The notes beneath the pieces were generated by a model. That model saw only the letters and a list, made by a program, of their open reading frames with translations. It had not been told where the DNA came from and did not search any database. A program made the translations under genes and the position numbers. Shown piece by piece: positions 39,781 to 48,038 of a stretch of DNA of 64,000 nucleotides. Source of the stretch: Candidatus Leptofilum gracile (GTDB lineage: Bacteria; Chloroflexota; Anaerolineae; Promineifilales; Promineifilaceae); the NCBI GenBank assembly GCA_016713825.1, contig JADJOJ010000012.1, forward strand, positions 186,001-250,000, in the 5' to 3' direction. The stretch's first letter is position 1. Every line of letters begins with the position of its first letter.

Positions 39781-40266
39781 TTACGAATGTGGCCAGCGCA
39801 GCATGACGGTGTAGCCTTGCCAATTTGCGTCGTCTTCGTGGTACGGCCGTTCCCCCACAACCAGCCACGCATGTCCCGTCACCTTCTTCTTATCTGGCGC
39901 AGCGCCGGGGGCAAATTTGGCTCCGAACAGCACGGTGACCGGCACACCTAGCTCATGCAGGTAGCGGTAGCGCAGCAGGGAGCGCCGCAGGCACAGCCCC
40001 AGCGGCGAACGGCGATCCAGCAGGGCGGCCAGGTCTGCCAACTGGCGAGTTTGGGCTTCAGGGGGGAGGGGAAACGGCCGTTCCTCCCCCATCATTTCCA
40101 GCTCAGCCATGGCCTGGGGGATGGGCTGCTTCAGAATAATCGGCAGTTCGCGGCAAAGGTGGCGCATTTCGGCCAAAAGCTGCCGCTGCTGGGTGCTGGC
40201 CAGCAACCCCGGCAGCAGTCGCAGTCCCAGCCACAGGTGGCGCAGGCGAGTGAGGAAAGCGTTCAT
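39781..40266 (-). CDS. Lasso-peptide B2-like transglutaminase-fold cysteine protease
   Basis: 161 residues from the ATG at 40266. The C-terminal half has the family's order: SPLGLCLRRSLLRYRYLHELG (catalytic Cys near residue 95), a hydrophobic strand VTVLFGAKF, VTGHAWLVVG (catalytic His) and a late acidic cluster HEDD. B2 proteins cleave leader peptides of lasso precursors after recruitment by a PqqD-like B1. The B1-like gene lies 125 bp upstream in the same direction. The nine codons to 40293 are repeat-derived or unsupported. Similar proteins also occur in polysaccharide loci without known precursors. Confidence 0.85.
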   Translation of the reverse strand: MNAFLTRLRHLWLGLRLLPGLLASTQQRQLLAEMRHLCRELPIILKQPIPQAMAELEMMGEERPFPLPPEAQTRQLADLAALLDRRSPLGLCLRRSLLRYRYLHELGVPVTVLFGAKFAPGAAPDKKKVTGHAWLVVGERPYHEDDANWQGYTVMLRWPHS

Positions 40267-40289
40267 GAAAATCGAGCCAATATTCACAC

Positions 40290-40350
40290 TCAAAGATTTT
40301 ACAGATTGAAAAGATTAAAAATCTGGTAAATCTGCGAAATCTTTGATAAA
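40290..40350. repeat. CAAAGATTTTACAGATTG inverted repeat block
   Basis: Fills the B1-B2 spacer; CAAAGATTTTACAGATT (from 40290) faces AATCTGCGAAATCTTTG (to 40346). It could act as an attenuating hairpin between the two genes. Confidence 0.8.
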
Positions 40351-40391
40351 AGGACCTGTCAAGCCCACTATTTGTCCAAGAGATTCAAAAT

Positions 40392-40664
40392 CTAATGAAT
40401 GATAAGCAGGTTGTCTTTGGCCATTTCGTTGGCCAGTTCTAGCAGATCATCCACGACCATGCGGGTTTCTACTTCGTACTTGGCGGCAATGGTCGCGGCG
40501 TGCTGCTCAATCGTTTGCTCGCCGTCCAGCATTTCCCAAAACTCAGTACCCACTTCGTTGAGCGAAAAGTAGGTACCAGTGCTGATGTCGATCAAAATCG
40601 CCTCGTCGGCCACCACTTCAAAAGTGACGCTTTCGGCGCGTTGCAGGATGGAATCTTTATTCAA
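40392..40664 (-). CDS. PqqD-like RiPP recognition element (B1-like)
   Basis: 90 residues from a TTG at 40664. It shows the PqqD winged-helix pattern: ILIDISTGTYFSLNEVGTEFWEML, then EQTIEQHAATIAAKYEVE and a C-terminal helix DDLLELANEMAKDNLL. Such domains bind leader peptides and deliver them to modifying enzymes. GGGAG lies six bases before this TTG and is part of the GGTAATTGGG repeat. Another TTG at 40685 would start inside the repeat (GNWEIK). It is followed by the B2-like protease on the same strand and faces the HPr-kinase-like gene. Confidence 0.85.
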   Translation of the reverse strand: MNKDSILQRAESVTFEVVADEAILIDISTGTYFSLNEVGTEFWEMLDGEQTIEQHAATIAAKYEVETRMVVDDLLELANEMAKDNLLIIH

Positions 40665-40671
40665 CTTAATC

Positions 40672-40702
40672 TCCCAATTACCCAATTACCCAATTACTCA
40701 AT
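40672..40702. repeat. TCCCAATTACCCAATTACCC array between B1-like and kinase-like genes
   Basis: Three to four AATTACCC units in a divergent intergenic space of only ~50 bp. The array supplies the Shine-Dalgarno-like GGGAG of the B1-like gene. Confidence 0.75.
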
Positions 40703-40714
40703 ATACTTTTGCCC

Positions 40715-41659
40715 ATGAACACACTGCGGTGGCAATTTCACGATCTAATTATCGAAGGGAATGCGGATGATGCAACTTTGTGGCAAGGTTGGCTGGAATC
40801 GTTTGGCTCGTTGGCGGTGCGTACGGCCGTTCCCCACCTCACCATCACCCTGCAAACCGTCAGCACCGTGCCTGCGCCGCCCCATCGCCCCCCCGATTTT
40901 CAGCAGGGCGACCTGCTGCACTACTTTGTCGATGGCGACCAGGTGATTGCCCATTTTCCCCGCTACGGGCAGCTGCACCTGAATTTGGCCGAGGGCTGGA
41001 CGCGCGGTCAGGTGGTGCCCGCCGCTGGCCAAACCTACGCCATTTTGGAAGATTTAATCGCCATCAGCCTGTCGCCGCACCTGCGCCGCCGGGGCAAGTT
41101 TTTGCTGCACGCCTTTGCCGCCGCGTTCGAGGGGCAGGCGGTGCTGCTGGTAGGTGGCATCGGCGCGGGCAAAACCACCACGGGGCTTTCGTTGCTCAAC
41201 GCAGGCTGGCAGCTGCTTTCTAATGATTCGCCAGTGGTGGTGGGCAACGGCCGTATCCAGCAATACCCCGGCGTTCTGGCAGCGTACCCGGAATCCTTTG
41301 CCCATTTTGGGTCGATGGCCCATTTGGCGGAAGATGTTGGTGGGGGAAACGGCCGTCGCAAAATCAGCGCCACCGCCGAAGCCATCTGGCCCGATGTCTG
41401 GCTAGAAGAAGCCCCCATCCGCGCCATTTGCTTCCCCCAAATTGAAGACCGCACCGTGCATGCCCTCACCCAACTGCCCAAGCCCGCCGCTCTGGCGCGA
41501 CTGCTGCCCCACGCCGTAGAGCAATGGGATAAGGCGATGATTCCGGCCCATTTGCACGTTCTGCGCCAGCTTGTAGAAGCAGCCCCCGCCTATATTCTTC
41601 ACCTTTCCCCCAACATTCTGGCAATTCCACAAACCTTACAGACAGTTTTGCACCCCTAA
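40715..41659 (+). CDS. HPr-kinase-like P-loop protein associated with the lasso-like locus
   Basis: 314 residues. The central P-loop VLLVGGIGAGKTTTGLSLL (near residues 140-158) and the following WQLLSNDSPVVV resemble the kinase core of HPr kinase/phosphorylase. Homologues occur in lasso and PqqD-linked clusters, where some phosphorylate a precursor Ser. The N-terminal ~130 residues show no known domain. An ATG at 40715 is preferred over the in-frame TTG at 40709. The gene diverges from the PqqD-like gene, and the leader between them is mostly repeat. Confidence 0.75.
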   Translation: MNTLRWQFHDLIIEGNADDATLWQGWLESFGSLAVRTAVPHLTITLQTVSTVPAPPHRPPDFQQGDLLHYFVDGDQVIAHFPRYGQLHLNLAEGWTRGQVVPAAGQTYAILEDLIAISLSPHLRRRGKFLLHAFAAAFEGQAVLLVGGIGAGKTTTGLSLLNAGWQLLSNDSPVVVGNGRIQQYPGVLAAYPESFAHFGSMAHLAEDVGGGNGRRKISATAEAIWPDVWLEEAPIRAICFPQIEDRTVHALTQLPKPAALARLLPHAVEQWDKAMIPAHLHVLRQLVEAAPAYILHLSPNILAIPQTLQTVLHP

Positions 41660-41982
41660 CCCGGCTCGATTTTGCGCCATTGGCCCATCTGTTTCTTAGA
41701 ACGAGATGAGCGTTCGCGCGTATTGCCCACGCCAAATTTCTTACGATTCTTCTGACGGTACCTCTGGAAATAGCCCCCAAAAGGGGGAGTTGGGACTTTA
41801 GCACTATTGTTTGGCGTCCTTGGTTTTGGTGAAATGTACCTGTCGGAGCAGACCGAGGGAGAGGTGCGCAATCCCAGAACCGCAACATTTAGCAGAAAGA
41901 TAGCTGTGTCGGGCCGCAGTTGACGAGCGTTCAATCGAAGATTGATTTCTCTTCAAGCATTTTGCCCGGCGGGAGTATTGTC
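41660..41982. other. 323-bp region without a recognised gene
   Basis: Between the kinase-like gene and a large secreted protein. A TTG-initiated 92-codon frame (41656-41934, minus) is Lys/Arg-rich at its end but has no ribosome-binding site. Two plus-strand frames of about 30 codons (from 41706 and 41834) do not look like lasso precursors. CCCCCAAAAGGGGG at 41774-41787 is a small palindrome. Confidence 0.45.
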
Positions 41983-44900
41983 ATGAACCTTGCCAGCGTG
42001 AAGAAGCGTATTATCTTTTTATTGTTTGGATTTCCTTGTTTATTTGGTTTGATTTTGGTTACCCAGCGAGACGAAACGGCCGTACCTCCCGTCTCTGCCG
42101 GAACGGCCGAATGGCCAATGGTGGCGGCCAATCCACAGCGTACCTCCTGGACGCCAGAAGAAGTACGCGGTTCACTTCGTCCCGAATGGTACAAGCCTTT
42201 TGCCGCCTACATTCCCCCCTACGTGCAAATCATCGCTGCCAACAACACCCTCTACATCTCCACAGCTAACGGTCTTTATGCCCTGCATGCCGCCACCGGT
42301 GCCGAAAAATGGGTGTATCCCACCGAAATGCCGCTGGGTAATTCCCCCACCATTCACAACGGTGTGGCCTATGTGGGCGGGCTAGACAACAAAATTTACG
42401 CCATCGATGCCAATACCGGAGCTGGCTTATGGAGCTTTAGTGGCGGGGGTGGGTTTCAAACAAACCCCTTGATTGTGGGCGACAAGCTGTACGCAGGCAG
42501 CCGGGATGGCAAGATGTATGCCATCACCATTTCTGGGGCCAACACGGGCCAATTGGCCTGGAGCTACCAAACGGGCGGCCCTGTTTTGTTTTCGGCCGCT
42601 TACAACAACGGCACGCTTTATTTTGCTTCCAACGATAGCTACGCGTACGCCCTCAACGCCGCCAACGGCAGCCTGATCTGGAAATCGGCCAAACTACCGG
42701 GCGCAGGATTTTCTTCTTACTGGCCAGTTATCTATGAAGACAAGGTGATTTTTTCTGGCAGCAATGGGTATACCTATGCCGTCAATTGGGCAGGAAGAGG
42801 GTCGCTGGCTGCCACAGAGCTAGAAGACATATATCATGATCAAGGGATTGCGCCTGGGGATTTAATTGGTGCTGTGAGTACGGCCGTTGGCGATTGGTCC
42901 CCCGGCACCCCCACCATCAACGCCGCCCGTATTTACAACTATTTTTCGGCGAAACCGTGGCGGCGAACCGTATTTGTGTTGAACCAAAACAATGGCGCAG
43001 AAACAGCCACTGCCCCCGTCTTGTGGACTGGTACGCACAGCGGCACTCGCTACCCGCCAATGGTGGCCAACGATGGCGTACTGTACCAGCAAAATAACTA
43101 TATCTCCGATCAATATATTGCCTTTGGGCACATTTCTGGCTGGCAGCCGAACAATCCCTATATCACCAACATCAGCGGCGATCTGGCCGCCGTCGATGAG
43201 CCACACGCCGCCTCTGGTGGTGGCAACATGATTTATTGGAACCTTTGCTGCGACCGAGAAACGGGCGGTATAGACATCTCGCGCCCAAACAGCGATTTTC
43301 CGAGTTTGGGCATGGATAGCAGCCGCGAATGGAAATATATCAACTACAATTTGGAAAGCGTGCTGCCCGGCTACAACGCTTTATATTATTCAGCCTGGCC
43401 AGAGCAGTACACCAAACCATACTCTAATTTTGGCACGGTGAATGGGGTTTATGGCTTTCATGGCGATGTTTCACCGGCGATTCCGTATAACGGCCGTGTT
43501 TACGTTCAGCGTAGCAATACGATTGTCGCCTTGTCGGCGGCTGGCGGGGGCAGTGCGCTGCCAACATTTACCAAGCGTGCCGCGCCTGCGGCCAATGTGG
43601 TTATCCCCACCCAAGAGGCGCTCATTGCCGCGTTAGAAGCTGAAGTGACCAAGCTTGTTGAAGCCGGGCACCTGCGGCCAGGCCTGATGAGCCATGGGCT
43701 GTTTGATTTAGATAGTCGATATGATTGTGGTGACAGCCTGGTTACCTATTGGAGCAATCCTGGCGAGACGCTCTACACATTGTTGGGGGCTTTGCCCCAC
43801 CTTTCGCCGAGCTTGCAGCAGACTGTGCGGGCTTACCTGCAAAATGAATTCGCCGATTACCCCCCATACCAATACAACAGCGTTGGCTGGACCAACGGTG
43901 CTCAGCGCGAGACGTTTATAACGCCGCCCGAAATTGCCGCCGCGATGGGTGGCCCACAAGCCACGAATTTTGGGTTGAAAAACGGTGGTGGCTGGAATGG
44001 GGAGGGCGCTTGGGGCCGTAATCCGTTTGGTTGGTATGCTTTGTGGAAGTATGCAGAGGAATTTGGCGGAGCCAGCGGCATCCTTTCTGCCAGCCAATCT
44101 GCTTTTATGGAAGAGTTCAACAACCAGCCTTCAGACACGTTGCTGCTCAATATGCCGCTGATACACAATGCGTACATTGCCGGGTACATTGGTTATACGG
44201 AACTGCAAAAGCTGGCCGGGCAAACGCCATCTAGCAGCGTAACCAATGAGCTAAACCGGCTGCTGGCCTTGCGGGCCAACAATTTCACCAAAGACACGGC
44301 CTACGAGACCGTTGATAAAGATCCATACTGCCGCACGCTGAATGTGTCTAGCAACTTTATGTACCTGGTGCCAGAGCTGGCAGATTATTTGCGGGCTAAT
44401 GCTTTGACGAAGGTGAATAGTGCGCTGGCTGAATATGAGGCTGTGGCTCCGTACTGGTTTGTTGCTTTCTTTACGGGCGGTTATGCGGAAAATGCGATTG
44501 TGCCGCTGTATGATGCCCACAGCATTTTCATGGCTAAGGCATTGATTTTGGAGGAGGCTGGGGACGAACTGGCACCGTACCTGGACGTGCCGGGGTTTGC
44601 GGTTGGCGATTTGTTCCATATTCAAAAGTTAACGGCCGTTATCGAAAATCAAGTCTACGGTTTTTCCCTTAAGGTGGCGCCGGGTGTGGCCCACGTGGAC
44701 ACCGGTGGCACCGGGGAATTTGTGGTATCGGTGGTGGGTACCGGTGGCTTTGTCGCCCCGGTCAATATCCAGGTGTCGGAAAATCATGCGACACTGGTGG
44801 CCAGCCCCACCAGCACCACGATTAACCCGCCAGGCAGCGTCACCATTTCGCTGGATGATACGGCCACGGGCAGCGGGGCGCGTTGGTATGTGGCCACAGT

Positions 44901-44991
44901 CACCGCCTCTGGAGATGGCCTTCAAAAATCGGTGCAACTGCGCCTGCTGGTGAACGGCGAAGAGATGTTTATGCCGTTGATATTTCGCTAA
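41983..44991 (+). CDS. Large secreted PQQ-type beta-propeller protein with LPL-type C-terminal tail
   Basis: 1002 residues from the ATG at 41983 (GGGAG eight bases upstream). A signal peptide/anchor (IIFLLFGFPCLFGLILV) precedes repeats typical of PQQ-like propellers: WPMVAANPQRTSW, NGLYALHAATGAEKWVYP, GGLDNKIYAIDANTGAGLWSF, NDSYAYALNAANGSLIWKS. The middle (about 545-900) is helical and unassigned. The last ~100 residues form an Ig-like beta domain, followed by a terminal LLVNGEEMFMPLIFR. It is probably exported and cell-surface-associated; no enzyme residues are recognised. The next gene ends with the same kind of tail and lies 3 bp downstream, so the two are likely one operon. Confidence 0.75.
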   Translation: MNLASVKKRIIFLLFGFPCLFGLILVTQRDETAVPPVSAGTAEWPMVAANPQRTSWTPEEVRGSLRPEWYKPFAAYIPPYVQIIAANNTLYISTANGLYALHAATGAEKWVYPTEMPLGNSPTIHNGVAYVGGLDNKIYAIDANTGAGLWSFSGGGGFQTNPLIVGDKLYAGSRDGKMYAITISGANTGQLAWSYQTGGPVLFSAAYNNGTLYFASNDSYAYALNAANGSLIWKSAKLPGAGFSSYWPVIYEDKVIFSGSNGYTYAVNWAGRGSLAATELEDIYHDQGIAPGDLIGAVSTAVGDWSPGTPTINAARIYNYFSAKPWRRTVFVLNQNNGAETATAPVLWTGTHSGTRYPPMVANDGVLYQQNNYISDQYIAFGHISGWQPNNPYITNISGDLAAVDEPHAASGGGNMIYWNLCCDRETGGIDISRPNSDFPSLGMDSSREWKYINYNLESVLPGYNALYYSAWPEQYTKPYSNFGTVNGVYGFHGDVSPAIPYNGRVYVQRSNTIVALSAAGGGSALPTFTKRAAPAANVVIPTQEALIAALEAEVTKLVEAGHLRPGLMSHGLFDLDSRYDCGDSLVTYWSNPGETLYTLLGALPHLSPSLQQTVRAYLQNEFADYPPYQYNSVGWTNGAQRETFITPPEIAAAMGGPQATNFGLKNGGGWNGEGAWGRNPFGWYALWKYAEEFGGASGILSASQSAFMEEFNNQPSDTLLLNMPLIHNAYIAGYIGYTELQKLAGQTPSSSVTNELNRLLALRANNFTKDTAYETVDKDPYCRTLNVSSNFMYLVPELADYLRANALTKVNSALAEYEAVAPYWFVAFFTGGYAENAIVPLYDAHSIFMAKALILEEAGDELAPYLDVPGFAVGDLFHIQKLTAVIENQVYGFSLKVAPGVAHVDTGGTGEFVVSVVGTGGFVAPVNIQVSENHATLVASPTSTTINPPGSVTISLDDTATGSGARWYVATVTASGDGLQKSVQLRLLVNGEEMFMPLIFR

Positions 44992-44994
44992 CAA

Positions 44995-46734
44995 GTGAAA
45001 AGTGAAAGTAAACCCGTGAAAAATATTACACTGTTTTTACTGTTTCTTTTTCTTGGTCTGTCGCTGCTGTTGGGGGGGCGTGGGGCGGAAACGGCCGTTC
45101 ACGCCCAACCATCTGGCAGTTTACTGGTGCGCCGGGTGAATGTGCCTTACACAACGGCCGTTGAACCCAACATCCCCGTGCCAGAACGGGCCATCCTCTG
45201 GTTTGGTGAAGTGGGGCCGACCGTCCAAAGTTATGCAGACGTTCGCCTCATCTACAACAGCGAAAAGCTGCACGTGACGTTCCACATCATCGACCAATAT
45301 TTACAGTTCGACCCCACGCCCACCCCGGCCGAGATGCCCAACTGGGATGCCGCCACACTTTACCTGGATCTGGGCGGTAACAGCGGCAGCACGCCAGACG
45401 CCAACGCCTACCGCTTCACCGGTCAGCTTAGCGCCTTGTTTGATGTGCGGGGCGGCTACGATGTAGCGTATCAGGGCAATGGGGCTGGGTGGGGGGAAAC
45501 GGCCGTTCCCTTCGAAACCTTCATCGGCACCCAAACCCTCAATGGCCCCAACAACAGCCAGGGAGATGAAGGATGGAACATCAATTTCCGTATTCCCTGG
45601 AGCAGTTTGGGGCTGTCTGGGCCGCCCGCCGCAGGCACCGTTTGGGGCCTGGGCCTCACCGTGCACGACGAGGACGGCATCGGGCATGAAAATCGCCACT
45701 GGCCAGAAGGCTTAACCAGCAGCAGCCCGGCCACCTGGGGACAGATGCATTTTGGTTTGCCCAGCTATACACCGCCTGGCGGCGTCAGCGGCAGCAGTAC
45801 GCTCACCATTCGGGAGGGCCTCGATGGCGCAGCGGTGCCCGATGGCCACGTGGGCGGCAGCAGCATCTGCGGCGATCCACCGCCGTTTTGGCCCGATTGG
45901 GGCAGCACCAACTACGCCCACGCGACGCAGGTCAACATCCAAAACCAGTGGAATTTGGGCGATTGGCCCTGCTTTTCTAAATATTACGTCACCTTCCCGC
46001 TGGATGCCCTGCCCGCCGGGCAGGCAATCGTTTCCGCCAATCTCACCATGTACCATTTTGGCAATTCGCGCCCGTCCGAAGCAGAGCCATCGCTAATTCA
46101 GGTGTTTACGGTGGCGGATGATTGGAACGAGAGCACGCTGGTGTGGAACAACGCGCCGCTGGCCGTGCAGAATGTGGCCCGCGCCTGGGTCAACCCCATT
46201 GCCGATAACGCCCCTGGTCAGTTTATCAGCTGGGATTTGAGCGCAGCGGTGGCCGAGGCGTATGCCAACGGCCAGCCGCTGCGGCTGGCGCTTTACTCGG
46301 CAGACAATGCGTTGCACAGCGGTAAATATTTCAATTCATCGGAGTCGTTTGATCCGAACCGCCGCCCCACGTTGGCAATTACCTATGGGTCGGCCTATGG
46401 CTTTACTTTGGCGGTTGACCAGGTGGTGCAAACGGCCGTTCCCGGCGGTTCGGCCCAGTTTGATCTCTCTGTGGTGCCCACTGGGGGGTTTGGAACGGCC
46501 GTAACCTTCCAGGCCAACAGCGTTCCCACCGGCGTCACCGTCACCATCCCCCCAGGCGGAATCACCCCGCCCGGCAGCAAAACCATCACCATCAACCATA
46601 CCAACCCCGGCCAAACAACCGGCAGCCTGTACACAATCCCAGTTACCGTCACAGGCGACGGCGTCCAGCGCACCATCAATCTTTACCTGTTGGTCAACGG
46701 ATCGCAAACCTTCCTGCCCCTTACCCAACGGTAA
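44995..46734 (+). CDS. Secreted DNRLRE-like surface protein with LPL-type C-terminal tail
   Basis: 579 residues with a GTG start at 44995 (or GTG at 45016). A signal peptide (ITLFLLFLFLGLSLLLGG) is followed by a CBM9-like beta region (about 60-250: ILWFGEVGPTVQSYADVRLI). A DNRLRE-type domain follows (about 265-480: TLTIREGLDG, ANLTMYHFGN, WNESTLVWNNAP, ISWDLSAAVAEAYA, RPTLAITYG). An Ig-like segment closes with LLVNGSQTFLPLTQR. Start and end similarity to the preceding gene suggests that both are exported by the same route. It likely binds carbohydrate or forms a surface structure; no catalytic residues are seen. A terminator follows. Confidence 0.75.
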   Translation: MKSESKPVKNITLFLLFLFLGLSLLLGGRGAETAVHAQPSGSLLVRRVNVPYTTAVEPNIPVPERAILWFGEVGPTVQSYADVRLIYNSEKLHVTFHIIDQYLQFDPTPTPAEMPNWDAATLYLDLGGNSGSTPDANAYRFTGQLSALFDVRGGYDVAYQGNGAGWGETAVPFETFIGTQTLNGPNNSQGDEGWNINFRIPWSSLGLSGPPAAGTVWGLGLTVHDEDGIGHENRHWPEGLTSSSPATWGQMHFGLPSYTPPGGVSGSSTLTIREGLDGAAVPDGHVGGSSICGDPPPFWPDWGSTNYAHATQVNIQNQWNLGDWPCFSKYYVTFPLDALPAGQAIVSANLTMYHFGNSRPSEAEPSLIQVFTVADDWNESTLVWNNAPLAVQNVARAWVNPIADNAPGQFISWDLSAAVAEAYANGQPLRLALYSADNALHSGKYFNSSESFDPNRRPTLAITYGSAYGFTLAVDQVVQTAVPGGSAQFDLSVVPTGGFGTAVTFQANSVPTGVTVTIPPGGITPPGSKTITINHTNPGQTTGSLYTIPVTVTGDGVQRTINLYLLVNGSQTFLPLTQR

Positions 46735-46767
46735 CCCGCACACCCAAACCGATTCCCCCCCTGCGCC

Positions 46768-46806
46768 AAAGAGACGATTGCCCACCGCAATCGTCTCTTT
46801 TGGTTT
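46768..46806 (+). terminator. Terminator after the secreted protein pair
   Basis: A 14-bp perfect stem (46768-46781 with 46787-46800), loop CCACC, and a T-rich tail. Confidence 0.9.
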
Positions 46807-46864
46807 ACGCAACCCGGTGGCTGGGCTATAATCGCCCCGCCGCGCAAGGCAAGCGGTGTGTAAA

Positions 46865-46900
46865 ATAATTCAGTAATTATCCATTACCCAATTACCAGTT
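46865..46900. repeat. AATTCAGTAATTATCCATTACCC repeat
   Basis: A short member of the TTACCCAATTACC family, in the leader of the GDP-mannose dehydratase gene. Confidence 0.6.
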
Positions 46901-46942
46901 CACACCCGCACAATTTGTAAAATCCACTTTTAGGAAGGTGTT

Positions 46943-47917
46943 ATGCCCAAAGCATTAATTACAGGAATCACAGGTCAGGATGGTTCATACCTGGCCGAGT
47001 TTTTGCTCGAAAAAGGGTACGATGTCATCGGCATGGTGCGCCGTACCAGTACCATTAACTTTCATCGCATTTCCCCCATTCAAGACCAGGTAACCCTTGT
47101 GCCCGGCGATCTGTGCGACCAGGTTTCCATGATCCACCTGCTGGAAGAACACCGCCCAGATGAGGTGTACAACCTGGCCGCCCAATCCTTCGTGCAGACA
47201 AGCTGGAACCAGCCCGTCTTCACTGGCGACGTAACCGCCCTGGGCGTGACCCGCCTGCTAGATGCCATACGCTTTGTAGACCCCAAAATTCGCTTCTACC
47301 AGGCCAGCTCTAGCGAAATGTTTGGCAAGGTGGTCGAGGTGCCCCAGCGGGAAACAACCCCGTTCTACCCGCGCAGCCCCTACGGCGTGGCCAAGGTGTA
47401 TGGCCACTGGATCACCATCAACTACCGCGAAAGCTACGATATGCACGCCACCTCCGGCATCTTGTTCAATCACGAATCCCCCCGGCGTGGTTTGGAGTTT
47501 GTCACCCGCAAAATTACCCACCACGTGGCCAAAATTAAGCTGGGCCTGACCCATGAAATTCGCCTGGGCAACCTGGATGCCCGGCGCGATTGGGGCTACG
47601 CTGGCGACTACGTGAAGGCGATGTGGTTGATGCTCCAACAAGATCAGCCAGATGATTTTGTCATTGCCACAGGCGAAACCCATTCCGTTGAGGAATTTTT
47701 GGAGGTTGCTTTTGGCCATGTGAACCTGGATTGGCACGATTATGTGGTGCAGGATGAGCGATTTATGCGTCCGGCGGAAGTGGATCTGCTGGTGGGGGAT
47801 CCCAGCAAAGCGGGCAGAAAGCTTGGTTGGGAACCGGCCGTTTCCTTTGAGCAGCTGGTAAAAATGATGGTGGATGCCGATATTAAGCTGCTGGAAGCCG
47901 GACGGGTTGCTGTTTAG
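46943..47917 (+). CDS. gmd: GDP-mannose 4,6-dehydratase
   Basis: 324 residues, an SDR-type sugar nucleotide dehydratase. The Rossmann motif is GITGQDGSYLAEFLL (residues 6-20), the catalytic SSSEMFG (Ser/Glu near 125-130) and YGVAK (Tyr/Lys near 148-152). The family-typical NFHRI, FNHESPRRG and EIRLGNLDARRDWGYAGDYV are all present. It converts GDP-D-mannose to GDP-4-keto-6-deoxymannose for fucose, rhamnose or perosamine-type sugars in surface polysaccharides. AGGAAGG lies five to nine bases before the ATG. It is followed at 48039 by a phosphohexomutase, which can feed mannose-1-phosphate. Confidence 0.95.
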   Translation: MPKALITGITGQDGSYLAEFLLEKGYDVIGMVRRTSTINFHRISPIQDQVTLVPGDLCDQVSMIHLLEEHRPDEVYNLAAQSFVQTSWNQPVFTGDVTALGVTRLLDAIRFVDPKIRFYQASSSEMFGKVVEVPQRETTPFYPRSPYGVAKVYGHWITINYRESYDMHATSGILFNHESPRRGLEFVTRKITHHVAKIKLGLTHEIRLGNLDARRDWGYAGDYVKAMWLMLQQDQPDDFVIATGETHSVEEFLEVAFGHVNLDWHDYVVQDERFMRPAEVDLLVGDPSKAGRKLGWEPAVSFEQLVKMMVDADIKLLEAGRVAV

Positions 47918-47949
47918 CTAAAAATCGGTTGATCCTTGAACCTTTTTGC

Positions 47950-47982
47950 AGACCTGACAAGTTAATGAAACTTGTCAGGTCT
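47950..47982. repeat. AGACCTGACAAGTT hairpin
   Basis: Arms of about 14 bp (47950-47963 and 47969-47982) with a 5-nt loop. It follows gmd and may end its transcript; the following CTTGCC offers no T run. Similar elements based on ACCTGTCAGGT are, from memory, common in environmental genomes. Confidence 0.65.
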
Positions 47983-48038
47983 CTTGCCAATACTGCACTT
48001 GCTCACGAGCGCTAAACCACACGACCCAGGAGAGTAAA

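Noticed and set aside
41656..41934. 92-codon minus-strand frame, considered as a precursor or basic protein
   Set aside because: TTG start without ribosome-binding site, no family signal, and no lasso-like leader or core. Described only as part of the gap.
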